Origin: Malachius bipustulatus
Taxonomy: Eukaryota; Arthropoda; Insecta; Coleoptera; Melyridae
DNA length: 64,000 nt
Reading direction: 5' to 3'
Assembly: GCA_910589415.1 (NCBI GenBank)
Contig: OU342630.1
Span: forward strand, 73,404,186-73,468,185
The notes under the pieces are model-generated. The model saw only the letters and a program-made list of their open reading frames with translations. It ran no database searches and had not been told where the DNA came from. This document shows, one piece after another, positions 25,899-36,600 of the stretch. Every line of letters starts with the position of its first letter. Positions within the stretch are counted from its first letter, which is position 1. A program made the position numbers and the translations under genes.

Positions 25899-25931
<33 letters not shown>
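25899..25931. repeat. (TA)n microsatellite
   Basis: Sixteen or so TA steps; the tyrosine/isoleucine peptides of both strands here are artefacts of it. Confidence 0.95.
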
Positions 25932-25933
<2 letters not shown>

Positions 25934-27520
25934 CTCCAAAATCACGATTTTTCGATTTTCAAAACGCTCCTGTAGCTTTATCTTTCAAGATTAGTGAACG
26001 AAATTTTGGATTCTTGTAAAGCTGAGGAATGACTTTAGATTTTCGTTGAAAAAATTTCCAAAAGTCACGTTACTTCTACAGGGTGTCCTTTCAAAGTTCC
26101 AAGAATCCGGTCCTTGAGGCACGGTTTCTGGCCGCAGTTTTCAATCTAGGGGGCTGAAATTTTTGTGAGAGTAAGATGTCTCCAAGGAGTGGTCTGGTAT
26201 TGCACTTGAGCAAAATCGGCCGAGCCGTTTCAAAATGGCGACCATTTGAATTTTCGGAAAATTTACTATTTTTTGAATCACTGTATGAGCAAGATGGCAA
26301 AAAAAACTTTCACATCAATTTAACAGGATTGAAAGAAAATTAATTGAAATTTGAGCTAATGCAAAAAAATTTGAATTTTTTCCATTAATAAGCCAGTGGC
26401 GTGGGTAGGAAAAGAGTGAAAATGGCTTAATTTCTATAACAGTTTTTGAGCACATTTTTGAAGGAATTGAACTAAAATTTTTACAGTAGACAACTATACT
26501 AATACTCTTTAATCTTCAAAAATTTCAAGGATCAAATAAAAAAAATGGCGGAGATATTTAAATTTATTTTACATGATGTAAATTTCTCTAAAATTTTAAA
26601 AACGCTCTAGTAGCTTCATCTTTCAAGATTAGTGGAAGAAATTTTTTACTCTTGTGAAACTTTGGGATGACGTTAAATTTTCGTTGAAAAATTTTTCAAA
26701 AGTCGCGTTACTTCTACAGGGTGTCCTTTAAAATTTCGAAACATCCGGTCCTGTGGCACGGTTTTCTGGTAGCAGTTTTCAATCTAGGAGGCTGAAATTT
26801 TTATGGGAGGAAGATATTATCCACAAGTAGTGGTCTGGTATTGCATTTTTGAGCAAAATCGATCGAGCCGTTTCAAAATGGCGGCTTTTTGAATTTTAGG
26901 GAAAAAGGCTATTTTTTAGTCCCTGTATAAGCAATATAGAAAGAAAACTTTTCACAACAAAATAATGAGGATGACAATTAAAGGCTTGTTTAATAACTTA
27001 ACGATTGAATGTAATATTCAGACCCGGGACTGCTTGATTTAAAACCAGCACCAGCACCAGACCAGCGCACCGTTTTCATCGCGCTCGGCTAGGGCGGAAC
27101 CACCCATGCAGATATGACTGCTCCTGCCAACCCCAATTGCAGAAAATAAAAACTCCTAAAAACCTGTATTAACAAGATTGGATTAAAATGATTTGAAATT
27201 TGAATTAATGCAATAAAATTTTTATTATTTTCATTAGTAAGCTAGTGGCGTGGATAAGAAAATGGTAAAAATGGCTAAATTTCTTTAATTGATTATGAGC
27301 ACATTTTTGAGGGAATTTACCTGAAATTTTCGGAGTAGACAACTACACTAATAGCTTGTAACTCTCCAAAATTTAAAGAAGCAAATAAGAGAAATGGCGG
27401 AGTTTTTCGAATTTTTTTACATGATTTTTATTTCTCTAAAATTTCAAATGTTCGGTTTTCAGAACTCGCCTGTAACTTTTTAAAGTTAGTCAGTGGCGGG
27501 TATATAGGACAAGAGACGAA
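25930..27520. repeat. tandemly arranged copies of a ~600-bp repeat
   Basis: Three successive diverged units begin near 25930, 26575 and 27190. Each contains a version of CTTTCAAGATTAGTG, TACAGGGTGTCCTTT or GTGGCGTGG. The family is also at 17830-18430. Between units 2 and 3 is a GC-richer insert (about 27020-27140) with CAGCAC repeats. No coding frame recognised. Confidence 0.6.
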
Positions 27521-28202
27521 ATTGTTAAATTTTGCCAATTTTTTTTTGGTTTATTATGTAAAAATCTATTTTATGGCACGCTTTCAAACGAAATGAAATG
27601 AAATTTTCACATAGTAAACCACTACGCAAATTCGACCTGACTATTGAAAAATTCAGAAAGCCAATTTAAAAGGCGGCAAAAATTTTCATAGTTGAATCGC
27701 ATAAAAATACACTGTTTCTGCGATTGATGCGCAAGAAGGTTTTTATACCTGCAGACGGTGATAAAAATGTCATACTTTTTTCCCGTCGTAAAAAAACTAC
27801 TGCTTCCATTTTTACCCAAAGAGATGAGAATGGTACCAAATGAAAGATAAAAGAAATTTGACAATAAGACTAATAATTGTTTCGCAATTAATTTCAAATA
27901 TTCACTATAATAAGCAGTGTGTCATATTTTACCAATTTTAGTAAGGTAATATGTAATAATTATAATTAATAATTAATTATTGTACTACGAATGAGGTACA
28001 ATACAACTCACAGTTATTGTTTAGTATTTAGTGATTAGTATATGAGCGTTAAATAAAAAAATACCATTCAGAGAAATTTCAAGTGAGTTACAGTCATCAT
28101 TATAGATTATACTCAACTGTTTAATAATAATAAAGATACATGAATACACAAGAAAATGAACAAAGCCATTGAAAATAATGTAAGTCAATACACATTTTTA
28201 TA
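27521..28202. other. unassigned spacer
   Basis: One 91-codon minus frame (27897-27622) is hydrophobic but shows no motif I can identify; probably chance. Confidence 0.4.
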
Positions 28203-28612
28203 CAGGGTGTTGATTTTCAAAACGGGCCATAGGGAATAGAGATTATTGTTTATTAAATAAGTATAATAATTATTGTATAACACATTTTTAAATAGAACCA
28301 GACTTTATTATTACCTACTACTGACTTATAAAATTTTATTATTGGATTGTCAAAACGTAGAAACGTCATTATTGTTTAGGCAAGGCATGCTATTTTGTGA
28401 TTAAACATTAACAATTACTTGAATTTTTACTGAAGAATTTTAGAAAACAACGTGAAATTAAATTAATTTCTGATGTCAAGCGTTATGCGCGATAATTTTA
28501 GCTTCATTTTGATACCAAAACCATTTCTGTCAGGTTAAACGGCGAGCAGAATCCTCAAAAACCACTTTCGCATGCTAATCCCCTATGGCCCGCTTTGAAA
28601 ATCAACACCCTG
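28203..28612. mobile_element. 410-bp MITE with TA duplication
   Basis: Left end CAGGGTGTTGATTTTCAAAA and right end TTTGAAAATCAACACCCTG are complements, flanked by TA (28201-28202, 28613-28614). Pairing extends about 35 bp. No coding. Confidence 0.85.
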
Positions 28613-28775
28613 TATGTAACTCTATACAGTAACTAGGTAGGTATTATTATTTATCTACTAATAGAATAAGCAAATTACTTAATACTTTTCACAGTAAAAT
28701 AAACCATTTTCAGTAATAAATTGTAACTTAGTTGTAACTAAGTCATAAATTAATAATTTTGTCTACGTTGTCACT

Positions 28776-29880
28776 GTGGGTCATAAAAGTTGTTCTGGAA
28801 GGACGACATCCAAAGATACCGAGCTCGACCAACCCCCTAGGGGTGGGGGGCAGCAACTCTGCCTCCTTCCCCCTCCGTGTTGGTGGGGCTGGGGGTAAAG
28901 TTAAATTTTGGTTAGGAACTCTGAGTTTTTATTGCAGATTCGGGATGTACGACAAATAAATACGAAGGATTTGTCTGGAATATATATTTTTTGATTCATG
29001 ATAGGTGGCGCTGCAGTCGACTAAATTACCAATTTTTTTTCGATTTGTCTTAAAACTGAAATTTAACCAAAAATGTCCATTAACCCCGCCTTCCACTCCA
29101 GGTATCCACATATGGATTTTTCATGATGTGCATCAGGGTACCATGATATCCACATGTGGATATGACACATTTTTATTGTCTAATCTTAAATACGGATGAT
29201 TATATCACGTGAAAATTCACATTAGGTCCTGGTATGGCGCAAAAATGCTGTTACCCCCACCAAAAATAGGTTGGTCTCGTAAGGCCGTTGTCGCGACAAT
29301 CGGCGTACAGATTTACAGTTCGAGTGTGCTGCTCTAATTGTTTATTTTCTCAGTTGTTTTGTCAGTATAAGCAAGCTTCACCTTGCGTGTCATAAAAATA
29401 TAATTAAATTGGCCAGAGCAGTATCAATATGAATACGCTGGTATATCAGGATATCGATATGTGGATATATACTGCGTATACACAAATATTATTTTAAGAG
29501 CTTGTCGTCATTTTGTTTATAATTTTTTCATTGTCAAATTATTTAGATTATTATAAATGACAAAATATCAAGTAAAGGTGCAAAAATCTCGCAATAAAAT
29601 GTTCATAAAAAAAAATTCTGCGTTTGGAAAAAGTGGTTTCAAAATGACGGCTGGAGTGGAAGGGGATAATCGAGAATTACCCCCCGCCTGACCTGAGTGG
29701 GGGGTAAGGGGGAAATTTCATACTTGTTTTCACACGCAAAATTCGAATCTGCAATAAAAAACGTGGGTTCTCATTTAAGATTGCAAAGTTTCTGCCCCCA
29801 CCCCTAGGTGGTGGGGATAGCGGGTGGATTTGGTATCATTGGATGTCCACCTTTAAGATGAAGAATTTTTATTACCCAGT
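28776..29880. mobile_element. ~1.1-kb imperfect foldback element
   Basis: A left arm of about 28776-28950 pairs with a right arm of about 29690-29880. Shared blocks include GGGT.ATAAAA at the ends, a GACATCCAA, a CCTAGGGGTGGGGG and TTTATTGCAGATTCG. The G-rich blocks stand out in AT-rich DNA. No transposase, and target duplication not resolved. Confidence 0.6.
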
Positions 29881-30100
29881 TCTTTTGATCCCATGCATAG
29901 TTTTTGATATACTTAGGTATTTGAATGTCTTCAAATCAAATGAGAACCCTGTATAGTGTATATAAACTAATTCAAGGTAAATTATTCTATTTTAAGTCAA
30001 AATTATCCATGCATGCAAACCTACGTTATTATCATAATTATTATATTAACATAAATAACTAACAGGTAATTCATTAAAATTTAACAATTATCATTCTACA

Positions 30101-31733
30101 CTACTTCATGCCATGTTGTAAAAGAGCCATATATGAATAGGATGATTTGACCATCTGTAACCATCAATATAATCTTACTACTTGAAAATGATTTTGAAAA
30201 GAATAATAATTATTGTACTTACAGCAACAAACAGTGGATAAGATAAAGGTCCAAATTGACCTCGTGTCAAAACTACGGGTCGTAAAGTCACACGCTGAAA
30301 AATATTGAAATCTTTCTGCAGAATCACCTCGGAATCATACCACTTCGATTCATATAACTTTTTAGATATTGAATCAAACTAAAAAGTGAATAATATTGGC
30401 CATATTGACTTGAAATATGAATGTTTATACGATACATACATATTCATTTAATTAACTAACCTGGCATGTTAATTTTTCACCTGCATGACATGACAAAAGG
30501 GAACTGGCAAACCATGCAAAAAGATGCATCATATCAGCGAGAACGGTAACTTCGTTCTCATTAAATCTCTGAAATTAGTATTGGTATAGCATACACATTT
30601 ACCTATTACACTTAGCACTGATAATATTATCTGAACAATACAAACTTTTATTAATAAATTCGACAGAGCTCCTAAAACTGCTGCTGTAAATATAAATTGT
30701 ATAAGCGAAGCACGGCAAAAGGCGTTATTTAATTTCCGGGCATGTCTAAAACAAAACGCAAAAACAGTGATATTGAATTACTCTTTATCTCGAATCTTAC
30801 TCGTATATGTTCCTGTGATATTCAACACATGCGATAAGATTTCTTCTTTGAATGTTAAGACATTCTGATTGAAATATTTCAACAATCATTTTGTTTAGAT
30901 GTGCAGCTCTAATTTCTAAAAAAGAGGCAAATTCATACAACAAATAAGGTATCGATGCAACTCCTTTAATTAAAATAAAGGTGCAGATAATTTGACAAAT
31001 TCCAAATAAAATTTTCCACGATTGAGATTTCCATTCGAAGGGTAACGCAAGAGTTAAAAACAAACCGCATGTGATTTCATACTCGAAGAACTGGTTATCT
31101 TTTTTGCAGATGTCTATATATGCATAGTTGAAAAGGAACCTAGCCATGAAAGCACCGGTCATATAAGCATAGTGCAAACATGACAAAATATTCAAACGTT
31201 TGCAAATTTGCGGAAAATTTTTAGGCTGATCATCTTTTTCTAAATTTGGAATATCTTTCAATAACAAGACTATTTGGCGCTGTGATGAAAAAACAGCTAT
31301 GTACATGATAGAGCCTCCTAAAAAAGAGAGTATATCTGCCACAGTGACGCCCATCCGAATCCATACCTTATCTGAAAATATAACAAATTTTCAATATATT
31401 CTTAAAACCGAGAAAATGTAGGAAGCATAAATTTTCACGAAAGTCGCTTGAGCATTTCACGAGAAATAGCTACCAGACGCGCTCGTCGTGAAACATCCTG
31501 ATGCATGCATATTTTGTGATGTAGCTACTCTGAGCTGAAGTCAAAAACTACTTACTTTTGTATTCATAATAAGCAGATATGAATAGTGGTATGAGGGTGA
31601 AAGTTATAACACCTAGCAAGACAGAAATCCATCCAATCCAATAAGGTAATCCACGACGCCTTTCCAGACCTGACGGAGGCACCATTAAATGTAGACGTAG
31701 AAAAATTGAAGATACTTTCATTGGTTCATTCAT
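30101..31733 (-). CDS. odorant receptor, 7tm_6 family, gene C (six exons, complete)
   Basis: Exons on the minus strand: 31733-31556, 31371-30801, 30745-30646, 30568-30461, 30378-30223 and 30154-30101 (stop TAG), giving 388 residues. Intron 1 has a perfect GTAAGT donor. Introns are compact (184, 55, 77, 82 and 68 nt), so this is probably closest to the ancestral layout. Exon 4 is two codons shorter than in A and B. Signatures: MNEPMKVSSIFLRLHLMVP, HLFAWFASSLLSCHAGEKL, SYPLFVA, and KSSYSYMALL at the C terminus. It is clearly diverged from A and B but of the same subfamily. Role as for gene A: an odorant-gated channel subunit working with Orco (family knowledge). Confidence 0.9.
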
Positions 31734-31843
31734 TTCAAAACTCTACTAGAACAGAGCGAACAGGCAACCTATAAATAACTATTATATAAATTATTTTTCT
31801 GCGACAAGAAAAAGTAAGACATTTTAGCCCCTTTCACAATATA

Positions 31844-32681
31844 CAGTGTGAACTATATCTATACACCCCCTTTTTTTTTTTTTTTTTTTTGAGATAATTT
31901 TTTGAAATTTGGTACGTCGCATATTCTGGATAGAGCGCACTTTTTAGCAGAAAATTTAATTTTTTCTCACATTCGGTTTTTCCGGAAATGTTATCAACTT
32001 TTTATTTTTAAATAGAACACCGTATATATTATTATATTTTTGGATTCTATATATTTGTACGAATCCAACAATACCACGTAAGTACCATTTTAAATGCCAA
32101 ATTTGTTTTTATTTAATTTTTTATTTCTCAATTATAGTGTGCCATGACTTCAGTTGTGTTCGTCACAGATGCAAAATGGGTACACCAAAATGTCCCTTAT
32201 TAAGAGTACTAGTAGATGGTACCTCGGTACCAATATGGTACCATTTGAAAAAAATTAATCTAGCTCAAAAAATCATTCTGGTGCGCATAATTTATCCATA
32301 AATCACTTAATTTAGTACTTTGAACAAAAATTCGATTTTTCTAGCATTAGATGATCCAATTGGAGTAAAACGAAATAGTCATGGCACACTATAATTGAGA
32401 AATAAAAAAATAAATAAAAACAAATTTGACATTTAAAATGGTACTTATGTAACATTGTTGGATTTGTACAAATGTATAGAATCCAAAAATATAATAATAT
32501 ATAGGGTGTCCCATTTAAAAATAAAAAGTTGGTATCATTTCCGGAAAAACCGGATGTGGGAAAAAATTCAATTTTCTGCTAAAAAGTGCGCTCTACCGAG
32601 AATATGTGACGTACCAAATTTCAAAAAATTATCTCCAAAAATAAAGAAAAAAAGGGGGTGTACCATGCCTGTGACACACTG
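31844..32681. mobile_element. 838-bp foldback element with ~320-bp arms
   Basis: Flanked by TA on both sides. The ends CAGTGTG and CACACTG pair, and the arms stay complementary through CACCCCCTTTTTTT, TGGTACGT, AGCGCACTTTTTAGCAGAAA and a TCTCAATTATAGTGTGCCATGAC block. No transposase. It sits immediately upstream of gene C and beside the DIRS insertion. Confidence 0.85.
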
Positions 32682-32689
32682 TATTATAA

Positions 32690-32795
32690 AGTTATATAAA
32701 GTGGCAATTCCTACGCTTTTTAAACAAAAACCGGGGAAAAAAGTAAATTTACAGGGAAAAAAGTGTGTACTTTTTTCCCCGATATGGCCGCTTAG
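32690..32795. repeat. ~100-bp dispersed repeat, copy 2
   Basis: Related to 25670-25770 by GGGAAAAAAGT/ACTTTTTTCCC blocks. It borders the left end of the DIRS element. Confidence 0.45.
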
Positions 32796-32862
32796 GTGTA
32801 GCTACTATTTATAAGAACAAACGACTTACCTGTAGGAAGTTCGTTCTGAATTGTATGAGATG

Positions 32863-33000
32863 TTCGTCCCGATAGATTGACACACGTAGTTCCACTACTT
32901 GTTCTTTATCGAGCACTTTTTTACAGATTTTTTTTTTTTTTTTTTTTTTTGTCTTATTCCACCGTTATCTCGTCCAGGCCTCTGATTAATCATTACACTA
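32863..33000. repeat. DIRS terminal inverted repeat (3' side)
   Basis: Complement of 37868-37994. Pairing runs through GATTGACACACGTAG, TTCCACTACTTGTTC, a poly-T tract and GGCCTCTGATTAATC. The outer 50 bp (32811-32862) are unique to this end. Confidence 0.9.
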
Positions 33001-33057
33001 TTTGCGTAATCACCTGGAAAAATTATTGTGGGGAAGGGCTACACTATAGGGCTGGGT

Positions 33058-33172
33058 TCAATCTATCGGGACGAACATCTCATACAATTCAGAACGAACT
33101 TCCTACAGGTAAGTCGTTTGTTCTTATAATTGTATTTCGATGTTCGCCCCGACAGATTGACACACGTAGATG
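33058..33172. repeat. DIRS internal complementary region
   Basis: The first part (to about 33124) is the reverse complement of the left outer end 32811-32875, and the second (33125-33170) of the right outer end 37973-38008. In DIRS elements this region templates joining of the ends into a circle (family knowledge). The junction gives the element limits. Confidence 0.88.
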
Positions 33173-33513
33173 TTCAAAGACATTCAATAATTTTTCCTCC
33201 ATAGCTAGTTGTCTAAATGGTTAATTTTAACTTATCTGGAAGAAAAAACAAAAAATGTGAGCCCAATTCTATATTTTTAGAAAAAATCTAGGTAGGTACC
33301 TAATAAAATAATTACAAAAAATACAATTACTCATTTTACCTACATATTCATATTACTTGTACCTAGGTATACATATACTTATTCTAAATAAATTTATAAA
33401 ATTATAATCATATCAACCCATAATCGATAGTAATCCCTTCATTAGTATTTTATAGATATAGAAAGACCTATAAACCTATAATTTCTATAATTTCTATATT
33501 ATTTATATTTTCC

Positions 33514-33548
<35 letters not shown>

Positions 33549-33652
33549 TATTTCCTATTCATATAGTAAGTATCCAATAGACAATAGAATTACAACACAA
33601 TAGATTCAAAATAGATAATACAATCTATCTATTTCCTAAATTTCATACAACG
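33173..33652. other. DIRS 3' spacer with poly-T tract
   Basis: AT-rich non-coding DNA between the recombinase stop and the internal region, including about 30 T at 33516-33547 (poly-A in the element's sense). No frame. Confidence 0.7.
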
Positions 33653-34645
33653 TTATGCCCTAACGGCAAGTTCAACAAAATTAATAAGGTCCTCCTGCAA
33701 GGGCCTGTTATAGAATCTAGCAAACATTGTAGAATCTTTTGCCCAACCTACTTTATTATTTATTTGATCTACAGACCAGCCTTTTCTGTAAGCCGCCGAT
33801 GTCGTAGCGTGCCTTGTGCTGTGACTTTTGAATTTCGTGGTATCTACACCACTCAGTGCAAGTACACTCTTTACCCAACGACTTACAGATTGGCGCGCTG
33901 CTCTGTGATGTGGTTTTTTATAGGTCAAAATTAGATAGGCTTCATTATTCTTCCGAAGTAGTTTGGTTGCTTCCAAATATGCTTTCATTGTTTTAAACAA
34001 ACATAAATCTGGTCGATCCTCAAAGGAACTAATTTTTATCACGGGCTGCATCCGTCTATACCCCGAAGTTTTTAATATATCTGATATATGAACTTCAATA
34101 TAATTATTATAAATCCTAACATCCTGCCATTTTATCGCACAAACTGTTTGTACCCTGTACCCTGTGGCCAATAGTAATAAAACTACAAGCTTCTTTGTCA
34201 GTTTCTCGAGAGAAATCGTCTCCAGGGGGTGCCAATCTTTGATGAAATTTAACACTAGCGATGGATCCCAAGTTGAACTGTATTTAGCAAAATGTGGTCT
34301 AGTTCTAAAAGCTCCTTTCAGAAATCGTTTTATTAATTTTTCGTCGTTATTTGAAAAGTTCAAAATCAAGGATAGAGCCGATCTATGTGAGTTCAGAGCC
34401 GAATAAGTGCCCCCTTGTTGGAAGAGATCATTAAGAAACGATATAATACCTCCTACAGTGCTGCTAAAGACGTTCCGATTTTCTTGTTGACAGAACTCCC
34501 ACCATCTTCTGAGGGTTGTTGAATATTGCTTCAGGGTTGAAGAACTTAACGAATTGATCAGCACCGGAACAGCAGCCTCGGGAATACCTTTGTTCAAAAA
34601 CGATCGCCTGATAATCTGCACACCACCAGGGAAAGTGTCCTCCAT
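33653..34645 (-). CDS. DIRS tyrosine recombinase
   Basis: 330 residues from ATG at 34645. It would insert the circular DNA product by tyrosine-recombinase strand exchange. Visible catalytic set: Arg164 in ATGYRVQT, the His275-x-x-Arg278 pair in SHSTRHATT, Trp301 at the usual His/Trp place, and nucleophile Tyr312 in FARFYNRP. The N-terminal half (about 20-120) fits the SAM-like core-binding domain. The start overlaps the end of the RT frame by 52 nt, typical of DIRS elements. Open from end to end, with no missing catalytic residue. Confidence 0.93.
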   Translation of the reverse strand: MEDTFPGGVQIIRRSFLNKGIPEAAVPVLINSLSSSTLKQYSTTLRRWWEFCQQENRNVFSSTVGGIISFLNDLFQQGGTYSALNSHRSALSLILNFSNNDEKLIKRFLKGAFRTRPHFAKYSSTWDPSLVLNFIKDWHPLETISLEKLTKKLVVLLLLATGYRVQTVCAIKWQDVRIYNNYIEVHISDILKTSGYRRMQPVIKISSFEDRPDLCLFKTMKAYLEATKLLRKNNEAYLILTYKKPHHRAARQSVSRWVKSVLALSGVDTTKFKSHSTRHATTSAAYRKGWSVDQINNKVGWAKDSTMFARFYNRPLQEDLINFVELAVRA

Positions 34646-36600
34646 AAGGGGTGTGGGGTCCTAAATGGAGATAGCAATAAGTGATTAGAAGGCTCCAAAA
34701 TTAAGGGCCTACCAACGCAAAGTCTAATATATAATGGATACCAAAACTGAGTTACCCATAATGGCACTACCAAGATACCCTCAGATTTGTCTGTGACAAT
34801 CTTATTTAAAACTCTCCCTATTAAGGGGAACGGCGGAAAAGCATAAAAATACCAGCCTTTCTCCCACTTTAATGTGAATGCATCTGCCTTAAATGCGCCG
34901 GGATCGCGGCGCCAAGACACATACACCTCGCATTTCTTGTTTATTTGTGAAGCAAACAGATCAACATTGGGTTTTCCAAAACAATCAATAATTCTTAAAA
35001 AGGCATTTCCGTCTAATTCATATTCAGTCTCTATAGATAAATCTCTGGATTCCTTATCTGCAATTATATTATCCTTTGAAGGTATATACGAGGCGTGAAT
35101 AAAAATATCCCGCTCCTCACACCATTGCCAGATCTTTCGACTCAAGGTATTAAGATTTTCGAACTGTACACCACCCATTTTATTTATGTAAGCAACAGCA
35201 GTCTTATTATCTACTCTCAAAAGAATATTACATTTGGTTCTCATCCTGGCAAAGCATCTTAACGCATAAAAGATAGCTAATAATTCTAAATAATTAATAT
35301 GAAATGTAGATTCCTGTTGAGTCCAAAAACCATGAGTTGCCTCGGAATCTACACTAGCCCCCCATCCAGTCTTAGAGGCGTCGCTGAATATTTCTAAACT
35401 AAAATCATTCGATGATATGAAATTATAAGCCCTTGGCAGCTTGTACACCCACCAGGAAAATTCTGCCTTCACCAGCTCCGACAAGGGCATATCCTTATCG
35501 TAATTTCCTGAACATCTTTTCAAATATAACATTTTCTCTCTCTCAATACGTTTAATGTAAACCCAGCCATAACGAACAGCCGGGCAGGCTGAAACTAAAA
35601 TACCTAATAACTTCGCGAATTCTCTTATCTTCACGCTACTTTTGCTTTTAAAAAACATTAAATATTTCAACAATGTATGTTTCTTATCTTCGGGCAATGT
35701 CATCGTCATTTGTCTCGTGTTATAAACAAACCCTAGGTATTTACATTCTTGAGAGGGACGTGGGTTGCATTTTTTCTTGTTTATAATAAAACCTAACCTT
35801 TCTAGGGTTGCAGTAACCCTACTGACATGACCTACAACCTCCTCTCTCTCTCTGCCAAGGATTAGAATATCATCTAGATAAATTATGCATAAAATACCTT
35901 TCATGCGAAAATAAGTAAATATTGGTTTTAATAATTTTGTAAATGCAAAAGGCGCTGATGATAATCCCATTGGCATGGCATTATATTCGTACAATTCCCC
36001 ATTAAATGTAAATCTCAAATACTTCCTATGTCCTTTAAATATAGGTATCATGTAATATGCGTCTTTTAAATCTATAGTAGCCAAGAACATGTCTTTTAAA
36101 ATAAGGTCATTCACCGACTTATAGTTTTCTAATTTGAAATGGGGTGCACTGATAAACTTATTCAATTGTTTAAGGTTCAGAATAAAACGGTAATTATTAT
36201 CGGATTTTGGAACCAGAAAAAATGAAGATAAAAACTCATCTCTAATATGAGAACATTTAGTTACAACTCCCTTACGGATTAAATCCGATAAGGCTAATTG
36301 GTAATTACTAGTTTCCGTCTCAGAGACAGATCTGCAACTAGGATGGAACTTTTGAATTGGCTTGCATGTAAATGGTAATTTATAACCTGTTATCCAGGAT
36401 AAAATAGTTTTATCCTTTACAAAACGTCCCCAATTTGATACAAAGTACCTTATTCTTCCAGCATAGCGCTGAGTACTTACAACTATTTCGGGTAGTTCTT
36501 CCTGTGTGCCTGCTTCGAGTGATTGTAATTCCTGCTCTGCTGCTTCTTCAACCTGCTCCTGTGATACGGGAGCCTGTAGTTTAAAGAATGATTGCTGGCA
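34594..36600 (-). CDS. DIRS reverse transcriptase / RNase H
   Basis: The frame is open from just after a stop at 36601-36603 to the stop at 34594 (668 codons). No clear ATG opens it, and it overlaps the 3' end of gag by about 118 nt in another frame, so frameshifting or internal initiation is likely. RT signs: KSDNNYRFILNLKQLN, MPMGLSSAPFAFTKLL, and the YLDD catalytic motif in IIYLDDILILG. RNase H signs: FSDASKTGWGAS (Asp), INYLELLAI (Glu), LRVDNKTAVAYI (Asp) and SKDNIIADKESR (Asp). A C-terminal part rich in aromatic residues follows. It copies the element's RNA (family knowledge). No interior stop. Confidence 0.92.
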   Translation of the reverse strand, partial: CQQSFFKLQAPVSQEQVEEAAEQELQSLEAGTQEELPEIVVSTQRYAGRIRYFVSNWGRFVKDKTILSWITGYKLPFTCKPIQKFHPSCRSVSETETSNYQLALSDLIRKGVVTKCSHIRDEFLSSFFLVPKSDNNYRFILNLKQLNKFISAPHFKLENYKSVNDLILKDMFLATIDLKDAYYMIPIFKGHRKYLRFTFNGELYEYNAMPMGLSSAPFAFTKLLKPIFTYFRMKGILCIIYLDDILILGREREEVVGHVSRVTATLERLGFIINKKKCNPRPSQECKYLGFVYNTRQMTMTLPEDKKHTLLKYLMFFKSKSSVKIREFAKLLGILVSACPAVRYGWVYIKRIEREKMLYLKRCSGNYDKDMPLSELVKAEFSWWVYKLPRAYNFISSNDFSLEIFSDASKTGWGASVDSEATHGFWTQQESTFHINYLELLAIFYALRCFARMRTKCNILLRVDNKTAVAYINKMGGVQFENLNTLSRKIWQWCEERDIFIHASYIPSKDNIIADKESRDLSIETEYELDGNAFLRIIDCFGKPNVDLFASQINKKCEVYVSWRRDPGAFKADAFTLKWEKGWYFYAFPPFPLIGRVLNKIVTDKSEGILVVPLWVTQFWYPLYIRLCVGRPLILEPSNHLLLSPFRTPHPLWRTLSLVVCRLSGDRF

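Noticed and set aside
25712..25994. Overlapping frames with YIYIYIY peptides on both strands
   Set aside because: Produced by the (TA)n microsatellite.
32455..32814. 119-codon plus-strand frame
   Set aside because: Lies in the right arm of the foldback element and continues into a dispersed repeat; no similarity.
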